A stretch of 64,000 nucleotides of DNA from Gammaproteobacteria bacterium (lineage in GTDB: Bacteria; Pseudomonadota; Gammaproteobacteria; RBG-16-57-12). The notes below the pieces were generated by a model, which saw only the letters and a list, made by a program, of their open reading frames with translations, searched no databases and was not told where the DNA came from. The stretch spans positions 1-64,000 of the forward strand of contig JAKIVC010000007.1 in assembly GCA_021647245.1 (NCBI GenBank), written 5' to 3'. The position numbers and the translations under genes are program-made. This document shows positions 18,901-28,756 of the stretch, in pieces. Within the stretch, counting starts at the first letter, position 1. Each line of letters opens with the position of its first letter.

Positions 18901-19129
18901 TCCGAATATTGTTGATATGATCAAAAATGATGAAATTAATTATATTGTGAATACCGTAGAGGGCAAAAAAGCGACCGCTGACTCATTTGAGATACGTCGG
19001 GAAGCCTTGCAACATAAGGTGAGTTACACTACTACGATTGCGGGTGCTAAGGCGACCTGCGCGGCATTAAAAGAGTTAGACAACTGGAGCGTTAATCGCT
19101 TGCAAGATCTGCATGAGGAATTGAAGTAA
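15908..19129 (+). CDS. carB: Carbamoyl-phosphate synthase, large subunit
   Basis: 1073 residues, identical in length to E. coli CarB. It uses two ATP, bicarbonate and ammonia from CarA. Two homologous ATP-grasp halves are visible: [20 protein letters not shown] begins the first and [20 protein letters not shown] the second. Both contain the NPE/NPA signature segments and [17 protein letters not shown]-type metal-binding strands. The C-terminal MGS-like domain ([14 protein letters not shown]) is the allosteric site for UMP and ornithine in E. coli. The start ATG 15908 is the usual MPKRSDL. It ends overlapping the greA start by one base. Confidence 0.98.
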   Translation: MPKRSDLNTIMILGAGPIVIGQACEFDYSGVQACKALREEGYRVVLVNSNPATIMTDPDTADATYIEPIHWETVAKIIEKERPDALLPTMGGQTSLNCALDLDREGVLAKFDVELIGAKKEAIDKAEDRDKFRKAMVKIGLDMPKSDVAHNLEEALKVQATVGFPTIIRPSFTLGGSGGGIAYNKQEFLQICEHGLDLSPTNELLIEESIIGWKEFEMEVVRDHKDNCIIICSIENLDPMGVHTGDSITVAPAQTLTDKEYQIMRNASLAVLREIGVDTGGSNVQFAIHPETGRMIIIEMNPRVSRSSALASKATGFPIAKIAAKLAVGYTLDELSNDITAGAMPASFEPSIDYVVTKVPRFTFEKFPTADDRLNTQMKSVGEVMAIGRTFQESLQKALRGLETGKDGLNSIADLQADDLESTLQHELSLPGPERLWYVGDAFRAGYTLDAVHETSHIDRWFLVQIKELIDIEAELKSKSLSDLDKNRLYRLKQKGFSDSRLATLLASTQKEVRNRRKELGVKPVYKRVDTCAAEFVSDTAYLYSTYEEECEAVPTNRDKIMVLGGGPNRIGQGIEFDYCCVHAAFAMRDDGYETIMVNCNPETVSTDYDTSDRLYFEPLTLEDVLEIIEVEQPKGVIVQYGGQTPLKLARDLDAAGAPIVGTSPDCIDLAEDRERFQQLIEKLGLLQPPNRTARDPEVAVKLAEEIGYPLVVRPSYVLGGRAMEIVYKEDELRRYMREAVSVSNNSPVLLDRFLDDAIEVDVDAICDGDDVLIGGIMQHIEQAGVHSGDSACSLPPYDLPAEIQDQLRLQVAKMAKALNVVGLMNTQFAVQGGKIFVLEVNPRASRTVPFVSKAINRPLAKIAARCMVGQKLSDQGMLDEVVPPYYSVKEAVFPFIKFRGVDPILSPEMKSTGEVMGVAKSFGEAFAKAQLGAGEVLPHDGGRAFLSVRNIDKQHVAEVARSLIEEGFTLFATRGTKAVLDEAEVACERVKKVTEGRPNIVDMIKNDEINYIVNTVEGKKATADSFEIRREALQHKVSYTTTIAGAKATCAALKELDNWSVNRLQDLHEELK

Positions 19130-19605
19130 TGGTAAGTTATCCAATGACATTGCAGGGCGCTGAAAAATTGCGCCTTGAGTTGAGTGAATTAAAATCGGTG
19201 GCACGGCCAGAGGTTATTCAGGCGATTGCAGATGCGCGTGAGCACGGCGACCTGAAAGAGAATGCTGAATACCATGCGGCCCGTGAGCAGCAGGGTTTTA
19301 TTGAAGCACGTATTGCGGATATTGAAGGCAAGCTTTCAAATGCACAGGTGATCGATATTTTGGAGTTAACGCCAAATGGGAAAGTTGTTTTTGGCGCGAC
19401 GGTTGGTCTGGTAAATGAAGAGACCGGCGAAGAGGTGACTTATCAGATCGTGGGTGATGATGAGGCGGATATTAAAGAGGGTAAGATCTCAGTTAACTCG
19501 CCCGTTGCCAGGGCATTGATCGGCAAAGTGGAAGAGGATATCGCTTCCGTTAATGCCCCGGGCGGTCTTATTGAGTATGAAGTTATCTCTGTTAAATATA
19601 TTTAG
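19129..19605 (+). CDS. greA: Transcription elongation factor GreA
   Basis: A 158-residue factor that rescues backtracked RNA polymerase by stimulating transcript cleavage. The N-terminal coiled coil has the acidic tip within [20 protein letters not shown]; the C-terminal FKBP-like domain includes [20 protein letters not shown] and [10 protein letters not shown]. Length matches E. coli (158). ATG overlaps the carB stop (taATG), so translation is probably coupled; carA-carB-greA is a common arrangement. Confidence 0.97.
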   Translation: MVSYPMTLQGAEKLRLELSELKSVARPEVIQAIADAREHGDLKENAEYHAAREQQGFIEARIADIEGKLSNAQVIDILELTPNGKVVFGATVGLVNEETGEEVTYQIVGDDEADIKEGKISVNSPVARALIGKVEEDIASVNAPGGLIEYEVISVKYI

Positions 19606-19635
19606 AGACCTCTGCACGAATAATGAATAAACATT

Positions 19636-19727
19636 GATTGCTCAGGAGATATATCCTCTATTGTCCATTATTACGGACACAGAGTTCTTTCGTAAATATC
19701 CCTGCGAAACCAATACCCTGAGCAATC
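19636..19727. repeat. Inverted repeat between greA and DUF4149 gene
   Basis: Arms gattgctcagg (19636-19646) and cctgagcaatc (19717-19727) form an 11-bp perfect inverted repeat spanning 92 bp. The interior has another small repeat (gtcc...ggac) but no T-tract. It may be a decayed mobile repeat or a large weak stem-loop. It ends 13 bases before the chosen start of the next gene. Confidence 0.5.
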
Positions 19728-19740
19728 TTTGCGCAAATTA

Positions 19741-20220
19741 ATGGAATCCCCAGATTTAATGAACACGGCCTCCCAATATTTAGAACGCCTTCTGTTGACG
19801 GTATGGGTAGGTGCTACCTGGACGGTGGGGTACCTGGTTGCCCCACTGCTATTTCGGTTGCTTGATGACCGTATGGTGGCAGGACAGCTGATGGGTGAGA
19901 TGTTTGGCTTGGTACATATTATAGGTGCGGTGTGCGGTGGCTTGTTGCTGTTGATGGCATGGGCACATTTTGGCCGCCGCACTCTTTACGCTTGGCAGAT
20001 GTGGGTGTTGGTGGTGATGTTGCTGTTAATCGCCATCATAGAACTCTCTATTCGCCCGCAGATGGTGGAGATGAAAGCTCAGGGTCTGTACTCTAGCGCA
20101 CAGTTTGCCGCCGAGTTTGGGCGGCTCCATGGTATCTCTTCAGTCTGCTACCTGGTGAACAGCCTGCTGGGGCTGCTGCTGATAATGACCGGTGTTCGAG
20201 GGGTTAAGCCGGTAGCTTGA
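19741..20220 (+). CDS. DUF4149 membrane protein
   Basis: About 159 residues with four predicted transmembrane helices: LLLTVWVGATWTVGYLVAP, HIIGAVCGGLLLLMAWA, WQMWVLVVMLLLIAIIE and VCYLVNSLLGLLLIMTG. A basic loop and a LHGISS segment before the last helix fit the DUF4149 family of inner-membrane proteins, whose function is unknown. The start is uncertain (TTG 19729, ATG 19741 or ATG 19759); none has a strong Shine-Dalgarno. Its last 17 bases overlap the 3' end of the convergent yhbY. Confidence 0.8.
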   Translation: MESPDLMNTASQYLERLLLTVWVGATWTVGYLVAPLLFRLLDDRMVAGQLMGEMFGLVHIIGAVCGGLLLLMAWAHFGRRTLYAWQMWVLVVMLLLIAIIELSIRPQMVEMKAQGLYSSAQFAAEFGRLHGISSVCYLVNSLLGLLLIMTGVRGVKPVA

Positions 20221-20497
20221 TGGTGGGCTCTTTTGCTGGCTTGTAAAAAACAGCAATATGTCCGATGCGCTGAACCAGTAGCGCATTGCCCTGTAGGCAA
20301 ACCTCATCAATCATGGCTTTGCGCTCATCACGCGCTTCTGCGTTCACTCTAACTTTGATAAGCTCGTGGTGTTCGAGCTGATCGATGATTTCATTGAGTA
20401 CATTTTCAGTGAGCCCATTGTTGCCAATGATGACGACAGGTTTTAGTTTATGGGCCAGATTACGCAGCTGGCTGATTTGGTTTCGATTAAGTTTCAT
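20204..20497 (-). CDS. yhbY: Ribosome-associated CRM-domain RNA-binding protein YhbY
   Basis: A 97-residue protein consisting of one CRM domain. The family signature runs LNRNQISQLRNLAHKLKPVV, then the GNNGLTENV loop (a variant of GxxG), HELIKVRVNAE and LVQRIGHIAVFYK. In E. coli YhbY associates with pre-50S subunits. ATG 20497 gives the normal N-terminus; a longer frame to 20518 is less likely. It starts 28 bases from the divergent small gene at 20526, so the promoters must overlap. Confidence 0.93.
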   Translation of the reverse strand: MKLNRNQISQLRNLAHKLKPVVIIGNNGLTENVLNEIIDQLEHHELIKVRVNAEARDERKAMIDEVCLQGNALLVQRIGHIAVFYKPAKEPTIKLPA

Positions 20498-20525
20498 AAT
20501 AGTATCAACATATGGCAATGGAAAA

Positions 20526-20789
20526 GTGACGGATAGTGTACCTCATAAGAGCAAAGGCGTAGTAGTAGAACCGAGTCCACTTAACCATATTAAGCTGGAG
20601 TTGGGGCTGGTGCTCTGTGTCGCCGTATTGGTTTTGCTGCTCTCATCATCGTTTAGCGAGTCGTTGATTGTACAGTTGATGATTCTCCTTGGTTATGGTG
20701 TGGTTGCGAGTGGCTGGCTGATATGGCGTATTCGCAGGACAGTGCAGGGGCTGACGGAAAAGAGTAATGGTAAAGATCACAACCAATAA
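20526..20789 (+). CDS. Small two-helix membrane protein, unrecognised
   Basis: An 87-residue hypothetical protein. Two hydrophobic segments are clear: [17 protein letters not shown] (~residues 24-40) and [20 protein letters not shown] (~48-67). The remainder is a basic tail [21 protein letters not shown]. The start GTG 20526 is the first in-frame start clear of the yhbY coding region; a weak GGAA precedes it. The last 23 bases overlap rlmE, suggesting translational coupling to that rRNA methyltransferase. I do not recognise a family. Codon use and the overlap make a real gene likely. Confidence 0.6.
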   Translation: MTDSVPHKSKGVVVEPSPLNHIKLELGLVLCVAVLVLLLSSSFSESLIVQLMILLGYGVVASGWLIWRIRRTVQGLTEKSNGKDHNQ

Positions 20790-21408
20790 GAAAATGGCCG
20801 CCAGTAGCCGCCGCTGGTTAGAGGAGCACCTGAATGATGAGTTTGTGCTGCGAGCCAAAAGAGAGGGTTACCGTTCAAGGGCGGTTTACAAGCTGCTTGA
20901 GATTGATGATAAAGATAAATTGCTGCGCCCAGGTATGACGGTGGTTGACCTGGGTGCTGCCCCCGGCGGCTGGTCACAGGTTGCGTGTCGCCGTCTTGGT
21001 AAGCGTGGCCGGGTGCTGGCGCTTGATATTCTGGAGATGGATTCGCTGGCGGGGGTTGAGTTCATACAGGGCGACTTTCGCGAGGATGAGGCGATTAATG
21101 GCTTGATGGAAATGCTGGGGGATTCGGCCGTAGACCTTGTAATGTCGGATATGGCCCCCAATATGTCTGGGGTGCGTGATATGGATAAGACACGCGCCAT
21201 GTATCTGGTCGAGCTGGCGTTTGAGCTTGCGCGGCAGATTTTGCGTCCAGGTGGTGATCTGCTCATGAAGGTGTTTCAAGGGCCAGGGTACGATCAATTG
21301 ATAAAAGAGTTGCGTCACAGCTTTGGCAAAGTGGTCACCCGAAAGCCGAAGGCTTCTAGGGATAGATCGTCAGAGGTCTATTTATTGGCTCGTGGCTTTA
21401 GGTTATAG
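20767..21408 (+). CDS. rlmE: 23S rRNA (U2552-2'-O) methyltransferase RlmE
   Basis: A 213-residue FtsJ/RrmJ-family SAM-dependent enzyme that methylates U2552 in the A-loop of 23S rRNA late in 50S assembly. Motifs: [13 protein letters not shown] (catalytic Lys region), the SAM motif [15 protein letters not shown], catalytic Asp in [11 protein letters not shown], and catalytic Lys in LLMKVFQG. Length fits the family (209 in E. coli). rlmE next to ftsH is the standard arrangement; here the gap is 103 bases and contains a hairpin. Confidence 0.96.
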   Translation: MVKITTNKKMAASSRRWLEEHLNDEFVLRAKREGYRSRAVYKLLEIDDKDKLLRPGMTVVDLGAAPGGWSQVACRRLGKRGRVLALDILEMDSLAGVEFIQGDFREDEAINGLMEMLGDSAVDLVMSDMAPNMSGVRDMDKTRAMYLVELAFELARQILRPGGDLLMKVFQGPGYDQLIKELRHSFGKVVTRKPKASRDRSSEVYLLARGFRL

Positions 21409-21418
21409 TCAGGCTGAC

Positions 21419-21448
21419 ACCGTTGCACTTTAACTTATGCAACGGTTT
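21419..21448 (+). terminator. Hairpin between rlmE and ftsH (weak terminator)
   Basis: A 9-bp stem (accgttgca with tgcaacggt), a 10-base loop and only three T residues follow the rlmE stop. It may attenuate or process the rlmE-ftsH message rather than end it completely. Confidence 0.5.
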
Positions 21449-21511
21449 CAAATTACAGAATTTTAGTGAATTAGCAGGGTTTACCGTTATAGGTAACAAG
21501 AGGTTAGTGTC

Positions 21512-23461
21512 TTGAACGATTTTGGTAAGAATTTGATGTTGTGGGTTGTGATCGCAGTTGTGCTGATTTCAGTCTTCAATAGTTTTAGTGCCCAAAAAAC
21601 GGGTTCGCCACGTCATTTGCAATACTCACAGTTTATCAGTGATGTGCATCAGGGTAAGGTCACTTCGGTGCTTGTTGAAGGGCGTACTATTAAAGGCATG
21701 ATGACAAGTGGTGAAAACTTTACGACCTATAGCCCAGGAGATAGTGGCCTTATAGGGGATTTGCTGAATAATGGCGTCGCTATTGATGCCAAACCACCCG
21801 AGCAGCAGGGTATTCTGATGCAAATTTTCATCTCATGGTTTCCAATGCTGCTATTGATTGGTGTCTGGGTCTTCTTTATGCGTCAGATGCAAGGTGGTGG
21901 TGCGGGTGGCCGTGGTGCGATGTCATTTGGCAAAAGCAAGGCGCGCATGCTGGGCGAAGATCAGGTGAAAATTACTTTTAATGATGTGGCCGGCTGTGAC
22001 GAAGCGAAAGAAGATGTGGAAGAGCTGGTTGAGTTTCTGCGTGATCCGGGTAAATTCCAGAAGCTGGGCGGAAAAATTCCACGTGGTGTATTGATGGTTG
22101 GCCCGCCAGGTACCGGTAAGACTTTGCTGGCAAAGGCGATTGCAGGTGAAGCGAAGGTGCCTTTCTTTACCATTTCGGGCTCTGATTTTGTCGAAATGTT
22201 TGTCGGTGTCGGCGCATCACGGGTGCGTGATATGTTTGAGCAAGCGAAAAAAACCTCGCCTTGCATTATCTTTATTGATGAGATTGATGCGGTGGGTCGC
22301 CATCGTGGCGCAGGGCTGGGCGGTGGACATGATGAGCGTGAACAGACACTGAACCAGTTGCTGGTAGAGATGGATGGTTTTGAAGGGAATGATGGGGTGA
22401 TCGTTATCGCTGCAACCAATCGCCCTGATGTACTTGATCCGGCATTATTACGCCCTGGGCGTTTTGATCGTCAAGTGATGGTTGGCTTGCCAGATGTACG
22501 TGGCCGTGAACAGATTTTGAAGGTTCATATGCGCAAGGTGCCGCTAGACGAAGATGTAAAGCCCAGTATTATTGCCCGGGGTACACCGGGGTTCTCGGGT
22601 GCGGACCTGGCAAACCTAGTAAACGAGTCTGCACTGTTTGCTGCTCGTAAGGGCAAGCGTCTGGTGAATATGGATGATATTGAGCGAGCCAAAGATAAAA
22701 TAATGATGGGCGCTGAGCGTAAGTCGATGGTAATGAGTGACGCAGAGAAAAAGCTCACCGCCTACCATGAGGCGGGACACGCGATTATTGGGCGATTGGT
22801 TCCTGAACATGATCCTGTACACAAAGTCTCCATTATTCCCCGGGGTCGCGCATTAGGTGTGACACTGTTTTTGCCAGAAGATGATCGTTACAGTTACAAC
22901 AAAACTCGCTTGGAGAGCCAGCTCTCCACACTCTATGGTGGCCGAGTTGCCGAAGAGTTGGTTTTTGGTGCAGACCAGGTGACCACGGGCGCTTCGAATG
23001 ATATTCAGCGTGCTACCGAGATATCTCGAAATATGGTAACGAAGTGGGGGCTCTCTGAGCGCTTAGGGCCACTCACTTATAGTGAAGATGATGGCGAAGT
23101 GTTTTTGGGCCACTCTGTCGGTAAGCAGAAGACGGTTTCTGATGAGACGGCTCATATTATCGATGAAGAAGTTCGAAGTATCATTGATCGTAATTACCTT
23201 CGTGCGGAGAAGCTTTTGTCAGACAACATGGATAAGCTGCATGTGATGGCTGAAACACTGATTAAATATGAGACAATCGATCGGCCACAAATTGACGATA
23301 TCATGGAAGGAAAAACACCACGGCCACCGCAAGCCTGGAGTAAGGACGCCAAGTCAGATGATGAGGGTGGTGATAAAAAGGCTGATGATGAGTCGGAGGG
23401 TGCTGATAAGCCAGCCGCTTCAAGTGATACAAAAATTGGTGGCGAAGCAGGTGAGCATTAA
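21512..23461 (+). CDS. ftsH: ATP-dependent zinc metalloprotease FtsH
   Basis: A 649-residue membrane-anchored AAA protease for quality control of membrane proteins and regulators such as LpxC and sigma-32. Two N-terminal transmembrane helices ([18 protein letters not shown] and [18 protein letters not shown]) flank a periplasmic domain. The AAA module has Walker A GPPGTGKT and Walker [14 protein letters not shown]. The protease has the zinc motif HEAGH. The tail after residue ~600 is a long acidic, Lys/Asp-rich extension. Start TTG 21512 gives the family N-terminus [13 protein letters not shown], with AGAGG upstream. Confidence 0.97.
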   Translation: MNDFGKNLMLWVVIAVVLISVFNSFSAQKTGSPRHLQYSQFISDVHQGKVTSVLVEGRTIKGMMTSGENFTTYSPGDSGLIGDLLNNGVAIDAKPPEQQGILMQIFISWFPMLLLIGVWVFFMRQMQGGGAGGRGAMSFGKSKARMLGEDQVKITFNDVAGCDEAKEDVEELVEFLRDPGKFQKLGGKIPRGVLMVGPPGTGKTLLAKAIAGEAKVPFFTISGSDFVEMFVGVGASRVRDMFEQAKKTSPCIIFIDEIDAVGRHRGAGLGGGHDEREQTLNQLLVEMDGFEGNDGVIVIAATNRPDVLDPALLRPGRFDRQVMVGLPDVRGREQILKVHMRKVPLDEDVKPSIIARGTPGFSGADLANLVNESALFAARKGKRLVNMDDIERAKDKIMMGAERKSMVMSDAEKKLTAYHEAGHAIIGRLVPEHDPVHKVSIIPRGRALGVTLFLPEDDRYSYNKTRLESQLSTLYGGRVAEELVFGADQVTTGASNDIQRATEISRNMVTKWGLSERLGPLTYSEDDGEVFLGHSVGKQKTVSDETAHIIDEEVRSIIDRNYLRAEKLLSDNMDKLHVMAETLIKYETIDRPQIDDIMEGKTPRPPQAWSKDAKSDDEGGDKKADDESEGADKPAASSDTKIGGEAGEH

Positions 23462-23472
23462 GAGAAGGTAGT

Positions 23473-24306
23473 ATGTTGCTCAAATTGGATTGTGCAGGTC
23501 GAGTCCTCGACCTGCGACACCCTCGTGTGATGGGTATTCTTAATATCACCCCCGACTCTTTTTCAGACGGGGGTGATTTTTTAGGTTATGAGTCCGCATT
23601 GCAACACGCAAGAAAAATGGTTGCTGACGGCGCTGATATGATTGATGTCGGTGGTGAGTCTACGCGTCCCGGGGCAGTAGCGGTTTCAGAGCAGCAAGAG
23701 CTTGATCGTGTTTTACCACTGATTGAAGCGTTGGTGGCTGAAGTGGCAGTACCTATTTCGATTGATACCAGCAAGGCGCAGGTGATGCGTGAGGCGGTCT
23801 CTGCCGGTGCTGGATTTATTAACGATGTTAATGCGCTTCGCTCTGAAGGCGCGTTAGCAACGGCTGCGGCACTTGCTGTGCCTGTCTGTCTGATGCATAG
23901 GCAAGGACCCCCTTCGATAATGCAGAAGTCTCCCTCATATGATAATGTTTTTCTTGAGGTGCAGACGTTCTTGCGCGAGCGTGTCATGGTTTGCGAGGAA
24001 GCTGGAATTCCCGCTCAGCGGCTCGTTATTGATCCGGGTTTTGGTTTTGGCAAAACCCTCAAACATAACCTTACGCTGTTTAATGGGTTGCAGCGGTTTG
24101 TTGATACGGGTATTCCCGTTATGGTCGGTGTGTCCAGGAAGAGCATGATCGGCGAGCTGCTTAATGCGCCAGTAGCTGAACGACTGCAGGGCGGTCTAAC
24201 ACTAGCGACATTGGCCGCATGGTGGGGTGCCGCCATTATTCGAACCCATGATGTAAAAGAAACCATAGATACATTGAAGATTTGCAGAGTCCTAAAGGGT
24301 GTGTAA
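23473..24306 (+). CDS. folP: Dihydropteroate synthase
   Basis: A 277-residue TIM-barrel enzyme that joins p-aminobenzoate to dihydropterin pyrophosphate in folate synthesis; it is the sulfonamide target. Signatures: [17 protein letters not shown] near the N-terminus, [39 protein letters not shown] and [18 protein letters not shown] Shine-Dalgarno precedes ATG 23473. It lies between ftsH (11-bp gap) and glmM (5-bp gap), the usual gammaproteobacterial operon. Confidence 0.97.
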   Translation: MLLKLDCAGRVLDLRHPRVMGILNITPDSFSDGGDFLGYESALQHARKMVADGADMIDVGGESTRPGAVAVSEQQELDRVLPLIEALVAEVAVPISIDTSKAQVMREAVSAGAGFINDVNALRSEGALATAAALAVPVCLMHRQGPPSIMQKSPSYDNVFLEVQTFLRERVMVCEEAGIPAQRLVIDPGFGFGKTLKHNLTLFNGLQRFVDTGIPVMVGVSRKSMIGELLNAPVAERLQGGLTLATLAAWWGAAIIRTHDVKETIDTLKICRVLKGV

Positions 24307-24311
24307 GGGAA

Positions 24312-25664
24312 ATGATGAATAAACAATATTTTGGTACAGATGGGATTCGTGGTCGAGTGGGTGATGATCTGTTTACACCCGAGTTTGTAATGAAGCTGGG
24401 CTGGGCTGCCGGACGAGTGCTGTCGAAGAGTGGTGTCGGTACGGTTTTGATTGGTAAAGATACTCGAATATCCGGGTATATGTTTGAATCTGCTCTCGAA
24501 GCGGGGCTCTCCGCATCAGGTGTCGATATCGAGCTGCTGGGGCCGATGCCCACCCCCGCAGTTGCCTACCTGACGCGCACGCTCAATGCGGTGGCAGGTG
24601 TGGTGATAAGTGCGTCCCATAATCCATATTATGATAATGGTATTAAGTTCTTTTCATCCGAAGGTACCAAGCTCTCTGATGAAATCGAACTGAAGATAGA
24701 AGCTGAAATAAATAAAACGATGGTAACGGTGCCATCCGCTAAGCTGGGTAAGGCACGGCGTATCACCGATGCTTGTGGTCGTTATATTGAGCTGTGTAAG
24801 TCGACGGTGCCATCACGATTACGTTTGGCGGGACTGAAAATTGTCGTTGATTGTGCAAATGGCGCCACTTATCACATTGCCCCCAACGTTTTTAGAGAGC
24901 TGGGTGCCGATGTTGTCGAAGTGGCGGCTGAGCCCAATGGTCTGAATATTAATGATGGCTGCGGCTCCACCCATATTGAGCACCTTCAAGGGGCTGTGTT
25001 GGCCCATGAGGCAGACTTGGGTATCGCATTGGATGGCGATGGCGACCGGGTGATTATGGTTGACCATACGGGCGATGTGATCGATGGCGACGAAATCATC
25101 TATATTATTGCCAGATCGCGCCAGCGCACCGGGCAGCTGACAGGTGCTGTTGTCGGCACCTTGATGAGCAATTTGGGGCTTGAGATAGCACTGAATGAAC
25201 TCGGCTTAGACTTTGAGCGTGTTGCGGTGGGTGATCGATACGTGATGCAGCGCTTGCAAGAGAGAGAGTGGGTGATCGGTGGCGAATCCTCTGGCCATAT
25301 TCTGTGTCTGGATCGCTGTACTACCGGTGATGGTATTGTCGCCGCGTTACAGGTGGTCGCGGAGGTGGTTGATACCAATACCACACTCCACACATTGAAA
25401 TCTGCAATGAACAAATGTCCGCAAAAGATGATTAATGTTCGCATCTCCTCACGGGTGAATATCTCTTCAAATAAAGTTATCCAGGCGGCCGTGGCCAGTG
25501 CTGAGCAGCGTTTAGCTGCCTCTGGCCGCGTGTTGCTACGTACTTCAGGTACTGAACCGCTGGTGCGGGTGATGGTTGAGGGGCAAAACCTTGATCAGGT
25601 TCTATCTGAGGTAGAAAAGCTGGCTGATGTGGTTGAAAAAGAGCTCGACGGGGAAATAGTATAA
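24312..25664 (+). CDS. glmM: Phosphoglucosamine mutase
   Basis: 450 residues; converts glucosamine-6-phosphate to glucosamine-1-phosphate for peptidoglycan and LPS precursors. The N-terminus [17 protein letters not shown] is characteristic. The active-site phosphoserine is Ser102 in [13 protein letters not shown]. The metal-binding loop is LDGDGDRV, and the sugar-binding region is GGESSGHIL. The C-terminal phosphate loop is [12 protein letters not shown]. Two ATG codons (24312, 24315) are possible starts after AAGGGA. Confidence 0.97.
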   Translation: MMNKQYFGTDGIRGRVGDDLFTPEFVMKLGWAAGRVLSKSGVGTVLIGKDTRISGYMFESALEAGLSASGVDIELLGPMPTPAVAYLTRTLNAVAGVVISASHNPYYDNGIKFFSSEGTKLSDEIELKIEAEINKTMVTVPSAKLGKARRITDACGRYIELCKSTVPSRLRLAGLKIVVDCANGATYHIAPNVFRELGADVVEVAAEPNGLNINDGCGSTHIEHLQGAVLAHEADLGIALDGDGDRVIMVDHTGDVIDGDEIIYIIARSRQRTGQLTGAVVGTLMSNLGLEIALNELGLDFERVAVGDRYVMQRLQEREWVIGGESSGHILCLDRCTTGDGIVAALQVVAEVVDTNTTLHTLKSAMNKCPQKMINVRISSRVNISSNKVIQAAVASAEQRLAASGRVLLRTSGTEPLVRVMVEGQNLDQVLSEVEKLADVVEKELDGEIV

Positions 25665-25835
25665 TCTGCAAGCATTATTCTTGAGATACCGCGTGGTATC
25701 CGTTGAAAAATAAGGAAACTGTGCGGTGATCGTGAGAATTGGTGCGCTTAAGTTGATAAACGCATTGATTTTATTTGTAGCTACCGTTAAGCTGCGAACC
25801 GCTTCAGTAAATAGTGTCAACAGCGAGGGCTTTAC

Positions 25836-26591
25836 ATGCGTCAACCATTGGTAGCTGGAAATTGGAAACTGAACGGCACACTTGCCAGTATCAAGGATCT
25901 GGTTGAGGGGCTGAAGTCGGGTGTTGATAGTATTGGAAATGTTGAGATGGCTGTCTGCCCTCCATTTGTGTATATTCCAGAAGTCAGCTCGCTACTTGCG
26001 GGTAGTAAAATAGCCATCGGTGCGCAAAATATGAGCCGCCACGCAGCGGGTGCTTATACCGGGGAGGTCTCCGGAATCATGTTGAATGATTTTGGTGTGA
26101 AGTATGCCCTGGTCGGTCATTCTGAGCGGCGTGCCAGCTACGGTGAAACAGATGAAAAAGCGGCGCGAAAGTTCGTTGCTGTAAAAGAGAATGGCTTGGT
26201 GCCGATTCTCTGTGTGGGTGAAACACTGGTTGAATATGAGCGTGGTAATACCTTTGGTGTTGTAAAACGTCAAATTGACGCGGTTCTGGATTTTTTTGGT
26301 GTTGAGGCCTTCTCTGGCGCCGTGATTGCGTACGAGCCAGTGTGGGCGATTGGTACCGGCAAAACAGCTACACCCGAACAAGCACAATCAGTGCACGAGT
26401 ATATTCGGGGCCGTATCGCACGTTGTGATGAAGAGATTGCATCACGCATACAGATTCTTTATGGTGGCAGTGTTAAGGCTGCCAATGCAAAAGACCTCTT
26501 TTCTCAGCCCGATATCGATGGTGGTCTGGTGGGAGGGGCATCACTTGATGCCGATGAGTTTGTTGCAATTTGTGCCGCAGCAAATAGATAA
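25836..26591 (+). CDS. tpiA: Triosephosphate isomerase
   Basis: A 251-residue TIM barrel that interconverts dihydroxyacetone phosphate and glyceraldehyde-3-phosphate. Catalytic residues are in place: Lys11 in NWKLNG, His95 in VGHSERR and Glu167 in AYEPVWAIGTG, followed by the phosphate loop LYGGSVKAANA. GAGG lies upstream of ATG 25836. The 171-bp spacer after glmM holds a small hairpin (gatacc/ggtatc, 25684-25699) but no clear terminator. Confidence 0.97.
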   Translation: MRQPLVAGNWKLNGTLASIKDLVEGLKSGVDSIGNVEMAVCPPFVYIPEVSSLLAGSKIAIGAQNMSRHAAGAYTGEVSGIMLNDFGVKYALVGHSERRASYGETDEKAARKFVAVKENGLVPILCVGETLVEYERGNTFGVVKRQIDAVLDFFGVEAFSGAVIAYEPVWAIGTGKTATPEQAQSVHEYIRGRIARCDEEIASRIQILYGGSVKAANAKDLFSQPDIDGGLVGGASLDADEFVAICAAANR

Positions 26592-26619
26592 AATATTCCT
26601 TGAGTTAGGTTGATCGTAA

Positions 26620-26991
26620 ATGTTTACAACAGTCGTACTAAGTGTTCATGTGCTGGTTGCAATTGCAGTGGTTGGGTTTGTTCTGCTACAACAGGGTAAA
26701 GGCGCTGATGCGGGCGCTGGCTTTGGTGCAGGCGCATCAGGCACTGTGTTTGGTAGCAGTGGCTCTTCAAACTTCCTCTCCCGTACAACAGCGGCACTTG
26801 CGACACTTTTTTTTGCTACAAGCCTGACACTGGCCTATTTTTCGGGTACAACTACTGTCTCCGAAAGTGTGCTGGATCAGGTGGAAATACAGCCTGTTAG
26901 GGAGAGTGACGTACCGAGTATGGGTGGAACGATGAATGATGCTGTGCCATTCGATGTTCCTGCTAAGGATGGCATTCCCGCAGTACAGTAA
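26620..26991 (+). CDS. secG: Protein-export membrane protein SecG
   Basis: A 123-residue auxiliary subunit of the SecYEG translocon. Two transmembrane helices are seen: VLSVHVLVAIAVVGFVLLQQ and TAALATLFFATSLTLAYF. Between them is the conserved QQGKGADAGAGFGAGASGTV loop. The hydrophilic C-terminal tail is of variable type. It lies between tpiA and a leucine tRNA gene, the classic tpiA-secG-tRNA-Leu order. Confidence 0.96.
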   Translation: MFTTVVLSVHVLVAIAVVGFVLLQQGKGADAGAGFGAGASGTVFGSSGSSNFLSRTTAALATLFFATSLTLAYFSGTTTVSESVLDQVEIQPVRESDVPSMGGTMNDAVPFDVPAKDGIPAVQ

Positions 26992-27032
26992 AGCCCCTGA
27001 TGGCAGGGCAGAAGTTTGAATTGTTTTAAATA

Positions 27033-27117
27033 GCCGATGTGGTGAAATTGGTAGACACGCTACCTTGAGGGGGTAGTGGCGAGAGCTGTGCCGGTTCGAC
27101 TCCGGCCATCGGCACCA
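27033..27117 (+). tRNA. leuU: tRNA-Leu (anticodon GAG)
   Basis: An 85-nt class II tRNA with a 7-bp acceptor stem (gccgatg/catcggc), anticodon stem ctacc/ggtag holding the loop ttgaggg (anticodon GAG), a long variable arm, T loop ttcgact and encoded CCA. It closely resembles E. coli leuU, which is also beside secG. The 94 bases to nuoA hold no other gene. Confidence 0.96.
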
Positions 27118-27211
27118 AACAATTAAATGTATTTAAAAGCTTACACCCGTGTCTTAAAGGGTACAGCTTAGGTGACATGCTGATAACAAAACAAAGGGGA
27201 AAACCTGGCCA

Positions 27212-27568
27212 ATGTTGACAGAATATCTACCCATTCTTATTTTTCTAATATTTGGCGTTATCTTTGGCGTGGTGCCCATTGCTCTTGGGTATTATGCAGG
27301 GCCAAATAATCCTGATGATGCAAAGCTATCCCCCTACGAGTGCGGCTTTGAGGCATTTGAAGATTCTCGCACAAAGTTTGATGTGCGATTTTATCTTGTT
27401 GCAATCCTATTTATTATTTTTGATTTGGAAATCGCCTTCTTGTTTCCATGGGCCGTTGTTCTAGAAGAGATAGGTATGTTTGGCTATCTGGCAATGACGA
27501 TGTTTCTTGGGATTTTGGTGATTGGATTTATTTACGAGTGGAAGAAAGGGGCCTTGGAGTGGGAATAG
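27212..27568 (+). CDS. nuoA: NADH-quinone oxidoreductase subunit A
   Basis: A 118-residue membrane subunit of complex I with three transmembrane helices. The conserved loop between helix 1 and 2 is visible: [20 protein letters not shown] (quinone-tunnel region), followed by [15 protein letters not shown]. First gene of the 14-gene nuo operon, with AAAGGGG upstream; its stop overlaps the nuoB start by 10 bases. Confidence 0.96.
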   Translation: MLTEYLPILIFLIFGVIFGVVPIALGYYAGPNNPDDAKLSPYECGFEAFEDSRTKFDVRFYLVAILFIIFDLEIAFLFPWAVVLEEIGMFGYLAMTMFLGILVIGFIYEWKKGALEWE

Positions 27569-28038
27569 AAGGTATCCTAAAAAAAGGCATCGTGACCACC
27601 AGTGCTGATAAATTAATCAACTGGGCGCGTACCGGTTCGCTTTGGCCAATGACATTTGGTTTGGCTTGCTGCGCTGTCGAGATGATGCACGCCGGAGCGT
27701 CGCGTTACGATCTGGATCGTTTTGGCATTATTTTTCGCCCGAGCCCGCGCCAATCAGATGTGATGATTGTTGCCGGAACCCTGGTGAATAAAATGGCACC
27801 CGCACTGCGCAAAGTTTATGATCAAATGGCTGAGCCGCGCTGGGTGATCTCAATGGGTTCATGTGCAAACGGTGGCGGTTACTACCACTACTCATACGCG
27901 GTCGTTCGTGGCTGCGATCGCATCGTACCAGTCGATATCTATATTCCAGGCTGCCCACCAACGGCTGAAGCACTGCTGTATGGGATTATCCAGTTGCAGA
28001 ATAAGATTAAAAGAACGAATACAATTGCTCGTTTGTAA
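27559..28038 (+). CDS. nuoB: NADH-quinone oxidoreductase subunit B
   Basis: A 159-residue peripheral subunit that binds cluster N2, the last Fe-S centre before quinone. Cluster ligands: the tandem cysteines in LACCAVEMM, the cysteine in [10 protein letters not shown] and that in [11 protein letters not shown]. The start GTG 27559 gives the family N-terminus [19 protein letters not shown]; the longer upstream frame is only read-through of nuoA DNA in another frame. It overlaps nuoA by 10 bases. Confidence 0.95.
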   Translation: MGIEGILKKGIVTTSADKLINWARTGSLWPMTFGLACCAVEMMHAGASRYDLDRFGIIFRPSPRQSDVMIVAGTLVNKMAPALRKVYDQMAEPRWVISMGSCANGGGYYHYSYAVVRGCDRIVPVDIYIPGCPPTAEALLYGIIQLQNKIKRTNTIARL

Positions 28039-28062
28039 AAAGAACACATAGAGACTTTAACT

Positions 28063-28755
28063 ATGGGTAACGAAAATACAAAGTTGGCGTCGCAATTAAG
28101 CGAGCAATTTGATGGTTTGATAGAATCCTCAGTTGTCGCTTTAGGTGAAACCACCATTGAAATATCAAGTAGCAATATGTTGCAGATATTTCAAACGCTG
28201 CGTGATGAGTCTGCATTTAATTTCGATCAATTGATCGACCTTTGTGGTGTGGACTACTCAGCATACGGCTGTGCCGAGTGGGAGACTGTTGCGGCGACTG
28301 CCGAGGGGTTTAGTCGCGGCGTTGAACGTGACCAAACCGGTGTTCCAGCGTTCGAGAAATCGGCTTGGACTAAACCACGATTTGCGGTGGTTTATCACCT
28401 TCTTTCCGTTGCTAACAATCAACGCCTGCGGGTTAGGGTGTTTGCTGATGATACGGTGCCGCAAGTTGAATCAGTCACCTCTATCTGGAGTTGTGCAGAT
28501 TGGTTTGAGCGTGAGGCATTTGACCTCTATGGCATCCTGTTTGCGGGTCATCCTGATCTGCGTCGCCTATTGACCGATTATGGGTTTATTGGCCACCCCT
28601 TCCGCAAAGATTTCCCACTGCTTGGTACCGTAGAGATGCGTTACGATGACGAGAAAAAACGTGTCGTTTATGAGCCGTTACAGACAGAGCTTCGTGTGCT
28701 TGTTCCTCGTGTGATTCGCGATGATCGCTATAACGAAACTGCCGAGGAAAAATAG
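28063..28755 (+). CDS. nuoC: NADH-quinone oxidoreductase subunit C
   Basis: A 230-residue subunit of the peripheral arm (30 kDa type). Recognisable segments are [51 protein letters not shown] and [13 protein letters not shown]. nuoC is separate from nuoD here, unlike the fused nuoCD of E. coli. nuoD begins one base after its stop. Confidence 0.95.
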   Translation: MGNENTKLASQLSEQFDGLIESSVVALGETTIEISSSNMLQIFQTLRDESAFNFDQLIDLCGVDYSAYGCAEWETVAATAEGFSRGVERDQTGVPAFEKSAWTKPRFAVVYHLLSVANNQRLRVRVFADDTVPQVESVTSIWSCADWFEREAFDLYGILFAGHPDLRRLLTDYGFIGHPFRKDFPLLGTVEMRYDDEKKRVVYEPLQTELRVLVPRVIRDDRYNETAEEK

Positions 28756-28756
28756 C

